64,000 nt of DNA from a virus, in the IMG/VR virus record IMGVR_UViG_3300029922_000015, positions 85,935 to 149,934 of that record; one strand, 5' to 3'. The position numbers and the translations under genes were made by a program. Below the pieces are notes generated by a model, which did not search any database, was not told where the DNA came from, and saw only the letters and a program-made list of their open reading frames with translations. Numbering within the stretch: position 1 is the stretch's first letter; every line of letters starts with the position of its first letter. Shown piece after piece: positions 38,230 through 45,392 of this stretch.

Positions 38230-38477
38230 GTTATCCACACGCTAGACAAAAGGAGAATCCATCATGAAGTAAACTAACATCATTATAAGCAACGGTTAAG
38301 AGATTATGAGATTGTAGGCAGTAACTTAAAGAACTAGATAAGGATACAATGAAGCCTCCGTAGCTATAAAACAAATTTAAGATTAAAGATAGAGTATAAT
38401 GAAAAGTTAGTTGGTTAGTTGTTGAGACGCGCTGTTGGAATTCCGAGCCAATGGCGCGTCTCTTGTTAAAGAAATTT
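38230..38477 (+). ncRNA. untranslated block with four minigene-like ORFs
   Basis: Four successive ATGs each open 2-4 codons only: MK (38264-38272, preceded by AAAGGAGA at proper spacing), MRL, MKPP (after AAGG) and MKS. The block ends in a hairpin GAGACGCGC/GCGCGTCTC (about 38423-38462). Minigenes can stall ribosomes and drain peptidyl-tRNA hydrolase in phage lambda. Here this is only an analogy. Confidence 0.35.
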
Positions 38478-38669
38478 ATGGATAGTGTTTATCAAATTTT
38501 AGACGTGGAATTTAATCGCAAGAATGGATTTCGCAAGGGGATAGGCCAATATTTTCGAGTCGCGCCTCAATATGCTCACGTTCTAGTGGTTCAAGCGCAA
38601 TCGGCGCACGGTCGCATCTATAATGATTGGGCCGAATTTAAGGCGGATAACGAAAGTAGTTTTAATTAA
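38478..38669 (+). CDS. hypothetical protein, 63 aa
   Basis: MDSVYQILDVEFNRKNGFRKG; soluble beta/alpha. The ATG at 38478 after AAATTT is preferred over an ATG at 38451 that lies in the hairpin arm. Confidence 0.55.
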   Translation: MDSVYQILDVEFNRKNGFRKGIGQYFRVAPQYAHVLVVQAQSAHGRIYNDWAEFKADNESSFN

Positions 38670-38675
38670 AATTTT

Positions 38676-38744
38676 ATGCCCAAAACTTCGCTGTCCCTAA
38701 TTAAAAGGATTGGCGAGTTTCGGGCTCTCTTTAGAAAACAATAA
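38676..38744 (+). CDS. hypothetical basic peptide, 22 aa
   Basis: MPKTSLSLIKRIGEFRALFR; coupled to the next gene by TAATG. Very short; evidence is positional only. Confidence 0.3.
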   Translation: MPKTSLSLIKRIGEFRALFRKQ

Positions 38745-38926
38745 TGAATAATCCAAACCCTCAATATTATGTGGCTGTTGCTCAAGCGGATATCGGATTT
38801 ACGTTGAAGATCATTGTAAATCTAACAACGAGAACTGCGAGGATTTTTTCTTTAGAACAAGCTGTCAAAGAATGTCGGGCGCAACAACGGTCGGGCGTTG
38901 TCGCAACTTATCTTCCGGTTGTATAA
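38744..38926 (+). CDS. hypothetical protein, 60 aa
   Basis: YYVAVAQADIGFTLKIIVNL, then the helix SLEQAVKECRAQQ. Not recognised. Confidence 0.57.
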   Translation: MNNPNPQYYVAVAQADIGFTLKIIVNLTTRTARIFSLEQAVKECRAQQRSGVVATYLPVV

Positions 38927-38927
38927 T

Positions 38928-39107
38928 ATGAATGATCTTGCTAAATCATTAGAGAAGCTAATCAAGATGATAGGCGAAAAGACTTGGGTTGATGGATATG
39001 AACTTAGATCGGGAATTCACGGAGATGAAGTTTGGGCTAATAAACAAGAAGCCAGCGATTTCTTTGAAGCCGAAAAGAATTTAAAAGATTATCTTGACAA
39101 TCAATAG
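38928..39107 (+). CDS. hypothetical protein, 59 aa
   Basis: Helical ends, with MNDLAKSLEKLIKMIGEKTW and DFFEAEKNLKDYLDNQ. The ATG at 38928 is chosen over an upstream alternative start. Its end contains the next -35 box. Confidence 0.57.
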   Translation: MNDLAKSLEKLIKMIGEKTWVDGYELRSGIHGDEVWANKQEASDFFEAEKNLKDYLDNQ

Positions 39108-39122
39108 ATCGTATATTATTAT
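39094..39122 (+). promoter_or_regulatory. leaderless promoter with ATAGATC spacer motif
   Basis: TTGACA, 17 bases, TATTAT, 6 bases, ATG at 39129. Confidence 0.82.
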
Positions 39123-39128
39123 AACGAT

Positions 39129-39452
39129 ATGGAAAATGCTTCCCTTCTTAATGCCAGCGATAAGAGATGGCTTCCGTCTTTTCAAGAAACGGCTGAGCGT
39201 TTGGGCGTCGAATATCAAATCTCAATCGAGCCTTACGAGGATAATTATAATCTAACTATTCGTTTTGAGTTGAATGGTATGAAGCACACAGAAGTTAATT
39301 TCAAGCAGGCTACCGAAGAACTGGAAGATTGGGCCGATGGATATCATTCGCGTAAGATTGAAGCAGAAGCCTATCGGCGAGATGAGCTAGAAGCGTTTGG
39401 CGATATGGCAAGCGAATTCGCTGAGCCCGAACCAGAACATCCCGAATTTTAA
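39129..39452 (+). CDS. hypothetical acidic protein, 107 aa
   Basis: Strongly acidic, Glu-rich; a beta-hairpin middle (VEYQISIEPYEDNYNLTIRF) with helical flanks and an acidic Pro/Glu tail. Could be a nucleic acid mimic or partner of basic proteins. Not recognised. Confidence 0.6.
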   Translation: MENASLLNASDKRWLPSFQETAERLGVEYQISIEPYEDNYNLTIRFELNGMKHTEVNFKQATEELEDWADGYHSRKIEAEAYRRDELEAFGDMASEFAEPEPEHPEF

Positions 39453-39455
39453 TTT

Positions 39456-39587
39456 ATGAGCTTAAAAAGAGACATAAAAAAAGTTTATCGCAAGGTAAAA
39501 CGCGCAATAAAAAAGGTAGATAATCAAAACTCTTTGGAGTTTGCTTTGCTGAAACTTCAATTGCGTAATTTGGAAAGGATGATGTAA
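39456..39587 (+). CDS. hypothetical basic helical protein, 43 aa
   Basis: LKRDIKKVYRKVKRAIKKVD is a basic amphipathic helix, followed by a second helix. Coupled to the next gene by TAATG. Confidence 0.5.
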   Translation: MSLKRDIKKVYRKVKRAIKKVDNQNSLEFALLKLQLRNLERMM

Positions 39588-39757
39588 TGCGAAACATTCC
39601 CCGATTTGTTTGTAGTTTGCTTAATCACGATTATATACGGATAGACTACAATTCTAAACATCATCGTCATATCGAGCTTTGTAAATGTTGCGGCGATAGG
39701 CGCATCTCCATGAATTTCAGCGAGTTAATTAAAATGGATTTGACGCCAAAGAATTAG
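39587..39757 (+). CDS. zinc-binding small protein, 56 aa
   Basis: Cys9, HH/H at 25-28 and the CKCCG knuckle (32-36) suggest a zinc site. No family assignment. Confidence 0.52.
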   Translation: MRNIPRFVCSLLNHDYIRIDYNSKHHRHIELCKCCGDRRISMNFSELIKMDLTPKN

Positions 39758-39758
39758 C

Positions 39759-39787
39759 TTGACATCTTCTTAATTTAAGGTTATTCT
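39759..39787 (+). promoter_or_regulatory. sigma70-type promoter
   Basis: TTGACA, 17 bases, TATTCT, 9 bases, ATG at 39797. Confidence 0.68.
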
Positions 39788-39796
39788 AATTTTAAC

Positions 39797-39982
39797 ATGA
39801 ATCTTATTGTTTGGCTTTGTCTGTTTCCGATTTGTTGGTCGCTTTGTAATTTTATTGACGCTCTTCGTTATACAATTATAGGCGTCGAAGTGGATAATAA
39901 AAGCACCTATGCTATAGCGGTCGGAATTGACGTGTTGATTTTTTTCGTAATTTATTTCACTGTGGCTTTTCATCTAGCATGA
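39797..39982 (+). CDS. membrane protein, 61 aa
   Basis: Two hydrophobic segments (2-20, LIVWLCLFPICWSLCNFI; and 40-58, AVGIDVLIFFVIYFTVAF). ATGA overlap with the next gene. Confidence 0.6.
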   Translation: MNLIVWLCLFPICWSLCNFIDALRYTIIGVEVDNKSTYAIAVGIDVLIFFVIYFTVAFHLA

Positions 39983-40290
39983 AACAATTTCTAGTCATTC
40001 AAAACAAGGAAAAGTATCCTTGGCTCAAGGGACATAAATCGCCGCCGGACGAATACCAAACGCCTTCGATTGGCGTTTACGTTCCTCAGTGGAAAGAATA
40101 TTTGCTTAGAGTTGACGGCTCGGACGAAGAATATCGCACGCAGGAACAAATTGAAGAGAAATACGGGGAAACACATACTGTTTTTTATTTTGATTCCCTA
40201 ACGGAATTAGCCAAAGAATTTATAACGCAAGGTTGGAAAGAATACGTTGACGATAAAGCAAACGATTTTAATATTACGCATCAAGATTAA
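39979..40290 (+). CDS. hypothetical protein, 103 aa
   Basis: Acidic, soluble (VYVPQWKEYLLRVDGSDEEY). Directly upstream of AL8 (6 bases) and coupled to the membrane protein; may be part of the AL8 unit. Not recognised. Confidence 0.6.
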   Translation: MKQFLVIQNKEKYPWLKGHKSPPDEYQTPSIGVYVPQWKEYLLRVDGSDEEYRTQEQIEEKYGETHTVFYFDSLTELAKEFITQGWKEYVDDKANDFNITHQD

Positions 40291-40296
40291 TAAAAT

Positions 40297-41019
40297 ATGA
40301 GCACATTCAAAGCCGTGGGAATTGAAATTGAAGGGGGATGGAAGAACGTAGAACGAGTAGCTAAATGGTTTAAAAGCGATTCGAGCGCCGTTGTGCCGGG
40401 GTATCAACATGTTCATAATCTTCATAAAGGGGATTACTTGATCAATCCTCCTAAAACGCCTGTTAGCGGAGAAGTTAATAGCGAGCCTTATGCTCAAACA
40501 GGCTCATTACACAGTTGGATTGAACGCGCTCATCCCGATGGCGTAGCCGACACTTGCGGCGTTCACATTCATACTTCTTTTAATACTTTGACGGATTATG
40601 CTAAGATTATGACGGAAACGTTTTATAATCGCCTAACTGCCCGTATGATGCGTTTTGGGAATGAAGAGGTAAACGGTAAGGATGCGGCGGAAACATCGTT
40701 CTGGCGGCGTTTTTGGGGTTTTAACGGCTATTCTCAGCGCGGGTTCGTCCATGTTCTTTATGGAAATAAGAATTGGGGCGTTAATTACGGAGCTTTTAGA
40801 GGGGATAACGAAGGGCTTCGTAAATATAAAACGTTTGAAATGAGAATCTTTCCTTCGTTTGCGCGGGCCGAAACAACGCACAAAGGGGTCGAAGCTTATC
40901 TCGAAGTGATTAACGAAACCTTAAACGAGCACCCGCCTTTTCAGCCAGAGATTGAAGTGGCTTTGAAAAATCTAAAAGGTTTACATTCCGATGTAGCTAG
41001 GTTGATTCCCGAAAAATAA
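40297..41019 (+). CDS. amidoligase-like enzyme AL8
   Basis: 240 aa. AVGIEIEGGWK (6-16), GEVNSEPY, CGVHIHTS (about 87-94) and YKTFEMRIF (about 185-193). All predicted key residues are present. It starts 6 bases after the upstream gene, with no promoter of its own. It shares the late FWxRFWG/FWARF segment with AL2 and AL7. Confidence 0.82.
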   Translation: MSTFKAVGIEIEGGWKNVERVAKWFKSDSSAVVPGYQHVHNLHKGDYLINPPKTPVSGEVNSEPYAQTGSLHSWIERAHPDGVADTCGVHIHTSFNTLTDYAKIMTETFYNRLTARMMRFGNEEVNGKDAAETSFWRRFWGFNGYSQRGFVHVLYGNKNWGVNYGAFRGDNEGLRKYKTFEMRIFPSFARAETTHKGVEAYLEVINETLNEHPPFQPEIEVALKNLKGLHSDVARLIPEK

Positions 41020-41023
41020 ACAA

Positions 41024-41197
41024 ATGAACGTACTAATTAATATCGAGCGTAATAAACAAACTATCGAAGTCTCTGTTGAATATTACAGGGATAGCGATAA
41101 GGTTGACGATTACGGCTACGATAAGGACGGAAAAGATTACGAATTAACGACGGCGGAAAAGTATCGCGCGGTTAATGCTATTTATATGGGGAAATAA
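41024..41197 (+). CDS. hypothetical acidic protein, 57 aa
   Basis: Strand-rich start (NVLINIERNKQTIEVSVEYY), then an Asp/Tyr/Lys-rich loop and a helix. Preceded by TAAACAA,ATG. Not recognised. Confidence 0.55.
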   Translation: MNVLINIERNKQTIEVSVEYYRDSDKVDDYGYDKDGKDYELTTAEKYRAVNAIYMGK

Positions 41198-41213
41198 TAA
41201 TTAATCTCAATCA

Positions 41214-41579
41214 ATGAAACTCAAGTATGGTTTAAAGAAACTCGATAAGAAAATAGAGTTTCAAATTTTTGAGCAAACGGAATTGTTTCGTAAAACAAAA
41301 GATACTAATACTCTTATATTTAATGCATCTAACGGACTTCAAATCATGTCGGCGAGCCATGTCGAAATGGCGTCTGGCGCAATCTGTTTGCGCGGCCAAG
41401 AAAAATGTTACGATAATACAGTGGCCATGCGCCCTTTTAATAATAATGTAGAACGGGATATATATTATCTAAAGATGCAGTACGCTTTGCTTGAATGGGC
41501 GCGAAGTGCGCCAGCGTTACGAGCTATTCCAGAAAATTCCGCCGAAGTTGAAAGCGGTGATATTTTTATACTAAAATGA
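41214..41579 (+). CDS. hypothetical protein, 121 aa
   Basis: A soluble alpha/beta protein (NTLIFNASNGLQIMSASHVE, CLRGQEKCYDN). ATGA overlap downstream. Not recognised. Confidence 0.6.
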   Translation: MKLKYGLKKLDKKIEFQIFEQTELFRKTKDTNTLIFNASNGLQIMSASHVEMASGAICLRGQEKCYDNTVAMRPFNNNVERDIYYLKMQYALLEWARSAPALRAIPENSAEVESGDIFILK

Positions 41580-41707
41580 AATACAAAGAGACAGGCGAAA
41601 ATCTCCTAGATCGACTAGAACGGGAAAAGCGCGAACGTAAGTTTGTTAAGACCGAAAAGAAACGGCGCAAGAAAGCAGGATTGCCAACGTCGTTTTTTTA
41701 TTGCTAA
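41576..41707 (+). CDS. hypothetical basic protein, 43 aa
   Basis: A single charged helix (LLDRLEREKRERKFVKTEKK). Supported by overlap with the gene upstream and one-base spacing to the next. Confidence 0.48.
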   Translation: MKYKETGENLLDRLEREKRERKFVKTEKKRRKKAGLPTSFFYC

Positions 41708-41708
41708 A

Positions 41709-41882
41709 ATGAAATCTAAATACAGAATTGTCCCTAAACTTGATCTTTGGGGAGCTGAAGCTTGGATTATTCAAAGACGCGTTTTAGGTTTCTTTTGGAT
41801 AGAGATTAGCGACTCTCATTATCTCAGCAAAGCCCGCGAAACTATTCGACATCTTTTGCAGAAGCCGGAATATTTCAAATAA
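41709..41882 (+). CDS. hypothetical protein, 57 aa
   Basis: MKSKYRIVPKLDLWGAEAWI, then a helix; ATG at 41709 chosen over the longer ORF overlapping the 43-aa gene. Confidence 0.55.
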   Translation: MKSKYRIVPKLDLWGAEAWIIQRRVLGFFWIEISDSHYLSKARETIRHLLQKPEYFK

Positions 41883-41887
41883 TTTGA

Positions 41888-41916
41888 TTGACAAGCCATG
41901 AATCATAATATATTAT
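41888..41916 (+). promoter_or_regulatory. leaderless promoter (ATGAATC) upstream of a GTG start
   Basis: TTGACA, 17 bases, TATTAT, 6 bases, GTG at 41923. Confidence 0.82.
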
Positions 41917-41922
41917 GATATC

Positions 41923-42090
41923 GTGATTACCACTACTTATAATTTCCTCGCCCGATGGGCGGACAAAGACAATCGCTATATCGCTAAACGTTGGTGGAAG
42001 TTCAGCGAGCGCAATTGGATTCGAACCTGTTGGAATATGCGTCATATTTCTTATCCTCGTAATAAGGGTTCGCGCTGTTATCCTTATTAA
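41923..42090 (+). CDS. small Trp/Arg-rich protein, 55 aa (GTG start)
   Basis: ITTTYNFLARWADKDNRYIA, then WWKFSERNWIRTCWNM. The GTG lies at the exact leaderless position, which decides the start. The helix with Trp/Arg faces recalls the 46-aa proteins at 52.4-52.7 kb. Confidence 0.58.
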   Translation: MITTTYNFLARWADKDNRYIAKRWWKFSERNWIRTCWNMRHISYPRNKGSRCYPY

Positions 42091-42093
42091 TTT

Positions 42094-42372
42094 ATGAAAA
42101 TCATTGTCACTCAACACGATATAAATCTAGGTCAACGACGCAGTGCTGATTTTTGTCCTGTCGCTTTAGCGGCTACAAGAGCTTTTGGCGAAAAAATCCT
42201 CGTAACTCCTAAACGTTTGTGGAATAGCGGATCAAAAATGAGTATCGGATCAAGGTCTAAATCGGTTTTTTTGCCTAAAAAAGCAATGGATTTTATTATT
42301 AATTTTGATTCATTCAAACAAGTTGAACCTTTTGAATTTGAAGTCGGTAAATTGGATACCGATCCAGTATGA
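42094..42372 (+). CDS. tandem paralogue, 92 aa
   Basis: MKIIVTQHDINLGQRRSADFCPVALAATRAFG...LPKKAMDFIINFD...PFEFEV aligns along its length with the next gene. FCPVALA with one Cys is invariant. Function unknown. Confidence 0.66.
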   Translation: MKIIVTQHDINLGQRRSADFCPVALAATRAFGEKILVTPKRLWNSGSKMSIGSRSKSVFLPKKAMDFIINFDSFKQVEPFEFEVGKLDTDPV

Positions 42373-42608
42373 AAATTATTGTAACCGAACAAGATATTCG
42401 GATCGGCAATAAAGCCGATTGCAATTTTTGCCCTATTGCTTTAGCCGGGCAACGCGCTCTTGGGCGTCCGGTTACGGTATCTTGCTACAATATTTATGGC
42501 GGTAGGAATGATCGTTATCCGCTACCAAAGAAAGCGCAAGAATTTATTTGTTTATTTGATAAAGGTGAAAAAGTCGGGCCTTTCGAGTTTGAAGTTTTTC
42601 AGTTTTAG
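42369..42608 (+). CDS. tandem paralogue, 79 aa
   Basis: MKIIVTEQDIRIGNKADCNFCPIALAGQRALG...LPKKAQEFICLFD...PFEFEV: clear duplicate of 42094-42372. ATGA overlap between the two. Confidence 0.66.
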   Translation: MKIIVTEQDIRIGNKADCNFCPIALAGQRALGRPVTVSCYNIYGGRNDRYPLPKKAQEFICLFDKGEKVGPFEFEVFQF

Positions 42609-42611
42609 TTG

Positions 42612-42640
42612 TTGACAAGGCGCGAATCGTATAATAATAT
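42612..42640 (+). promoter_or_regulatory. leaderless promoter with GCGAATC spacer motif
   Basis: TTGACA, 17 bases, TAATAT, 6 bases, ATG at 42647. Confidence 0.82.
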
Positions 42641-42646
42641 CTGTTC

Positions 42647-43000
42647 ATGCTCTACACTATCGCTCAAATCAAGGAAAAAATCGCTACTAGCGACGCATGG
42701 CTTCTCCGGGGACTTTTGGCAATTTACGCCAGACAGACCGAAAACGAGCAAGCCTCGGATTCCACCCGCGAAGATAACGGGATTGGATTTAACGGTTATG
42801 ATGCTCCCTTTTTGTCTAGTTTGGTAAAGGGTTATCAGCGATATAATCGTCTCACGCCTCGCCAAGTTCAGGCTTGCCGCAAGTGCATGATGAAATATGC
42901 GGGCCAGCTTACGGTGATTGCTAATCAAAAGGCGTTGACGGTTCAGCCTTCCACGGTTCAGCCCGAACATACCGAAGAGGAGATGGCGCAAGCTATCTAA
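42647..43000 (+). CDS. conserved phage protein of unknown function, 117 aa
   Basis: LLAIYARQTENEQASDSTREDNGIGFNGYDAPFLSSLVKG, then RKCMMKYAGQLTVIAN. I recall phage proteins with the same QTxxEQ...NGxGFNxxDA...KYAxQL order; their role is not known to me. A helical C-terminus follows. Confidence 0.68.
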   Translation: MLYTIAQIKEKIATSDAWLLRGLLAIYARQTENEQASDSTREDNGIGFNGYDAPFLSSLVKGYQRYNRLTPRQVQACRKCMMKYAGQLTVIANQKALTVQPSTVQPEHTEEEMAQAI

Positions 43001-43012
43001 ATAAACAAAATT

Positions 43013-43387
43013 ATGCCACTTGATTTCTTACCTTTTCATTGGGACGGCGGAAACAATTCAACGTCACTTGAGTTTAATGATTTGCCGCGCGAATGTATCG
43101 ATGATTGTTCGCATTCTGGAAGTTGCGATGCGGATGTCCAACATTGGCGCAAAAGCCTAAATTTCAGTGTAAATCGTGAAATGGCAATGCGTTATCTCAT
43201 TTCAACGGGCGGATGGGACAAAGATGATTTGCGCGATCATTCGGACGAAGATTTGGCCGAAAAGATTCTTTGGCTGGCGTGCGGAACGTTTAAAGATTAT
43301 TTGGCAGAGTGCGAAAGTAAGGAACTTGATCCTTTAGAGTCTCCCGAAACAAATTGCGGGTCGTCTTTTTTTACTCTTGAAGCATGA
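43013..43387 (+). CDS. conserved phage-type protein, paralogue of 30347-30697
   Basis: 124 aa. LPRECIDDCSHSG...VQHWRKSLNFSVNREMAMRYL...DYLAECESKELDP matches the copy at 30.3 kb. ATGA overlap with the next gene. Confidence 0.68.
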   Translation: MPLDFLPFHWDGGNNSTSLEFNDLPRECIDDCSHSGSCDADVQHWRKSLNFSVNREMAMRYLISTGGWDKDDLRDHSDEDLAEKILWLACGTFKDYLAECESKELDPLESPETNCGSSFFTLEA

Positions 43388-43578
43388 AAACCAAACTCTC
43401 TTTTATTATTCAAGAAAAGAAAACGCCGCGCCAGCTTTGGACGGATACGATTTTTCATTCGGGCGAGTATAGTCTCGCTCATTTGAACGAACTTTTAACC
43501 TCGTGGCGCAAGGGCAAAGGACTTGAATTTCGCCTAATCGAACGCATAACCCGAATTGAAGAGAACGTAATAGCATGA
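43384..43578 (+). CDS. hypothetical protein, 64 aa
   Basis: LSFIIQEKKTPRQLWTDTIF, then a helix and strand; resembles 33098-33361 in its opening. Coupled on both sides. Confidence 0.57.
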   Translation: MKTKLSFIIQEKKTPRQLWTDTIFHSGEYSLAHLNELLTSWRKGKGLEFRLIERITRIEENVIA

Positions 43579-43760
43579 CTATCATTAAAATCAATGTTTT
43601 TGTTAGTCAATTAATTAAGAATCCTGAAGCTATCATAGAAGCCAATGCAATAAGCAACCATAAATTAGAGATGGGATGGATTAAGGTTTCTCCCTTGAAT
43701 GGTTTTCTTTTTGATTATATGGATTATCGAATTGTCGCGCCGCGCGATTTAGAAAGATAA
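43575..43760 (+). CDS. hypothetical protein, 61 aa
   Basis: Helix at the N-terminus (VFVSQLIKNPEAIIEANAIS), then strands. ATGA overlap upstream. Not recognised. Confidence 0.55.
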   Translation: MTIIKINVFVSQLIKNPEAIIEANAISNHKLEMGWIKVSPLNGFLFDYMDYRIVAPRDLER

Positions 43761-43763
43761 TTC

Positions 43764-43792
43764 TTGACAACGCCTAAATCATAGTTTATTAT
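43764..43792 (+). promoter_or_regulatory. leaderless promoter with CTAAATC spacer motif
   Basis: TTGACA, 17 bases, TATTAT, 6 bases, ATG at 43799. Confidence 0.82.
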
Positions 43793-43798
43793 ACTAAT

Positions 43799-43903
43799 AT
43801 GCCTACTGACTATCTAACTCCTTCGCAGATTGGCGAGCATATCTTTATCGGGATTATGTTCGTAGGTTTTTTCACGAAACTCGTGCGTCGCTTTACTGAG
43901 TAA
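43799..43903 (+). CDS. membrane peptide, 34 aa
   Basis: One span (IGEHIFIGIMFVGFFTKLV) with a basic C-terminus. Leaderless register supports it despite its size. Confidence 0.55.
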   Translation: MPTDYLTPSQIGEHIFIGIMFVGFFTKLVRRFTE

Positions 43904-43907
43904 ACAA

Positions 43908-44036
43908 ATGAACCTTTTTATTCAAGTTTTCTCAATTGTTCTCGGGAGTATATTGATTGGAATTTACGCACATTCCATCATTCTAGCTCTTGGAATTTTA
44001 CTTTTAGTTATCGCTACTCAAACCGCCTCTAATTAA
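43908..44036 (+). CDS. membrane peptide, 42 aa
   Basis: Almost entirely hydrophobic (FIQVFSIVLGSILIGIY, IILALGILLLVIA), two spans. Preceded by TAAACAA,ATG. Confidence 0.52.
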   Translation: MNLFIQVFSIVLGSILIGIYAHSIILALGILLLVIATQTASN

Positions 44037-44040
44037 TCTT

Positions 44041-44163
44041 ATGTGGCCTACAAACTCTAATGGTTGTAATAAAACTATGGCTCAAATGACTCCGCGCGAA
44101 CGCGAGCAAGTGTTTGCCGAAGCCTTGCGCCGAGCGGGTAAAACTAACTCCAAAGGCAAATGA
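44041..44163 (+). CDS. hypothetical protein, 40 aa
   Basis: Basic helix MTPREREQVFAEALRRAG after a short Asn-rich start. ATGA overlap with the next gene. Confidence 0.5.
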   Translation: MWPTNSNGCNKTMAQMTPREREQVFAEALRRAGKTNSKGK

Positions 44164-44351
44164 ACAAATTTGTTTTCACATTTCAAGAAGTTGGTGAACT
44201 TCATGGCGGCGGCTCGATTCGTATCGGTACTTGCGAATGCGATAACGAACTAAAAGCTAATGCTCATGCGCGGCGAATCGTTATCGATCAAGGATATCAA
44301 AGCGTCAAGGTTCAATCGCTAGAAGAATGGTATGAAGAAAGACATTTGTAA
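44160..44351 (+). CDS. hypothetical protein, 63 aa
   Basis: MNKFVFTFQEVGELHGGGS, then a helix and SLEEWYEE. Similar in plan to 48358-48540 (MNKF start, SLEEY ending). Not recognised. Confidence 0.57.
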   Translation: MNKFVFTFQEVGELHGGGSIRIGTCECDNELKANAHARRIVIDQGYQSVKVQSLEEWYEERHL

Positions 44352-44372
44352 ATACTGAAAAAAGAAAAATCT

Positions 44373-44561
44373 ATGACTTTAAATTTACTCATTGATCGAC
44401 TTATCAATTTAAAAAACGAGGGTAACGGAGAAAGAGAAGTTTACCTTTACGATGGAGAATGGGCAGCTTTCTTTCCTGTAGCTGAAGTAGACACAGAAGG
44501 AGACAACGGAATTCTTATTACCGATAGTTGTTCTTTGAATGATAAAAAAGAAACGGTATGA
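44373..44561 (+). CDS. hypothetical protein, 62 aa
   Basis: LNLLIDRLINLKNEGNGEREVYLYDGEW, a pattern seen in small phage proteins of unknown role (helix, then strand with YDG). ATGA overlap downstream. Confidence 0.58.
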   Translation: MTLNLLIDRLINLKNEGNGEREVYLYDGEWAAFFPVAEVDTEGDNGILITDSCSLNDKKETV

Positions 44562-44710
44562 AAGCTAATCCCGCTCTTGATATTACGCCATACGATTATA
44601 ATAACGCCGAGAACGCTATTAAGAAGGGCAAAGTCGCGCGGCTGACTTTTAAGCAAGTCCGCCCTAATCATTTGACGGTTGTTAAGATTAATATCATCAA
44701 AGACTTATGA
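44558..44710 (+). CDS. hypothetical protein, 50 aa
   Basis: Basic, mixed (YNNAENAIKKGKVARLTFKQ). Coupled on both sides by ATGA. Confidence 0.52.
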   Translation: MKANPALDITPYDYNNAENAIKKGKVARLTFKQVRPNHLTVVKINIIKDL

Positions 44711-44940
44711 TTTTAGAAATTCGCAAAAACGGAGATTGCTATATTGATGATAATATAGTTTATCGCATTGGTATAAACGAAATAATGAAAGCGGGCGATT
44801 ACATTATACATCCCGAATCTAGAGATAGGATTGATTTTGTTATTCCCAAAGGCGGCTATTGGGATGGCGTACCTTGCGATGAGCTTTGCGAAAAAGTCCC
44901 TGTTTATCGTAAGATTGCTTTTAAAGACTTAGAAGTATAA
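44707..44940 (+). CDS. hypothetical protein, 77 aa
   Basis: Beta-rich (MILEIRKNGDCYIDDNIVYR), Cys near the end. Not recognised. Confidence 0.57.
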   Translation: MILEIRKNGDCYIDDNIVYRIGINEIMKAGDYIIHPESRDRIDFVIPKGGYWDGVPCDELCEKVPVYRKIAFKDLEV

Positions 44941-44945
44941 TTATC

Positions 44946-44974
44946 TTGACAAGTGATGAATTATGTTATAAAAT
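44946..44974 (+). promoter_or_regulatory. promoter with ATGAATT spacer motif
   Basis: TTGACA, 17 bases, TAAAAT; 16 bases to the ATG at 44991. The apparent TTG start at 44946 is the -35 box. Confidence 0.75.
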
Positions 44975-44990
44975 CATAAAAACTAACTAT

Positions 44991-45392
44991 ATGAAAATTT
45001 ACATTCTTACCTCCGGTTCTTATTCTGATTATCGCATTGAAGGAGTATTTACCGATAAATCTATCGCGGAAAGTATGACTAAAAATTTTTACGATGCGGA
45101 AGTAGAAGAATTTGATTCAGACCCTATAAACCTGAATACTCTAGAAGCTTTTAAGGAATGGAATTTCTTTTTTGTTTCGTTCGATGATAATGGGGAAATT
45201 TTTCAATCCTATCTGAACTATCCCGGCTTTAATGATTATCATCGTAATTTTCGATTTTGCACTCATGGCGCGGTCAAAAACGGAAATAAAATAACCGTGC
45301 ATGATCTATCGGTATGGGCGAAGGATCAAGAACACGCAATAAAGATTGCCGCTGAGAAATTTGCCCAATTTAAGCTTGGATTTAACTATTAA
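44991..45392 (+). CDS. hypothetical protein, 133 aa
   Basis: MKIYILTSGSYSDYRIEGVFTD, then the helix IAESMTKNFYDAEV and a C-terminal LSVWAKDQEHAIKIAAEKF. Resembles small phage proteins with the opening YxxxxGxYSDYxixgxf. The start is moved from 44946 because of the promoter. Confidence 0.65.
   Translation: MKIYILTSGSYSDYRIEGVFTDKSIAESMTKNFYDAEVEEFDSDPINLNTLEAFKEWNFFFVSFDDNGEIFQSYLNYPGFNDYHRNFRFCTHGAVKNGNKITVHDLSVWAKDQEHAIKIAAEKFAQFKLGFNY

Noticed and set aside
42010-42040. GGATTCGAACC, the complement of a tRNA T-arm
   Set aside because: No acceptor, D or anticodon arm around it; it lies inside the 55-aa GTG gene placed exactly by its promoter.
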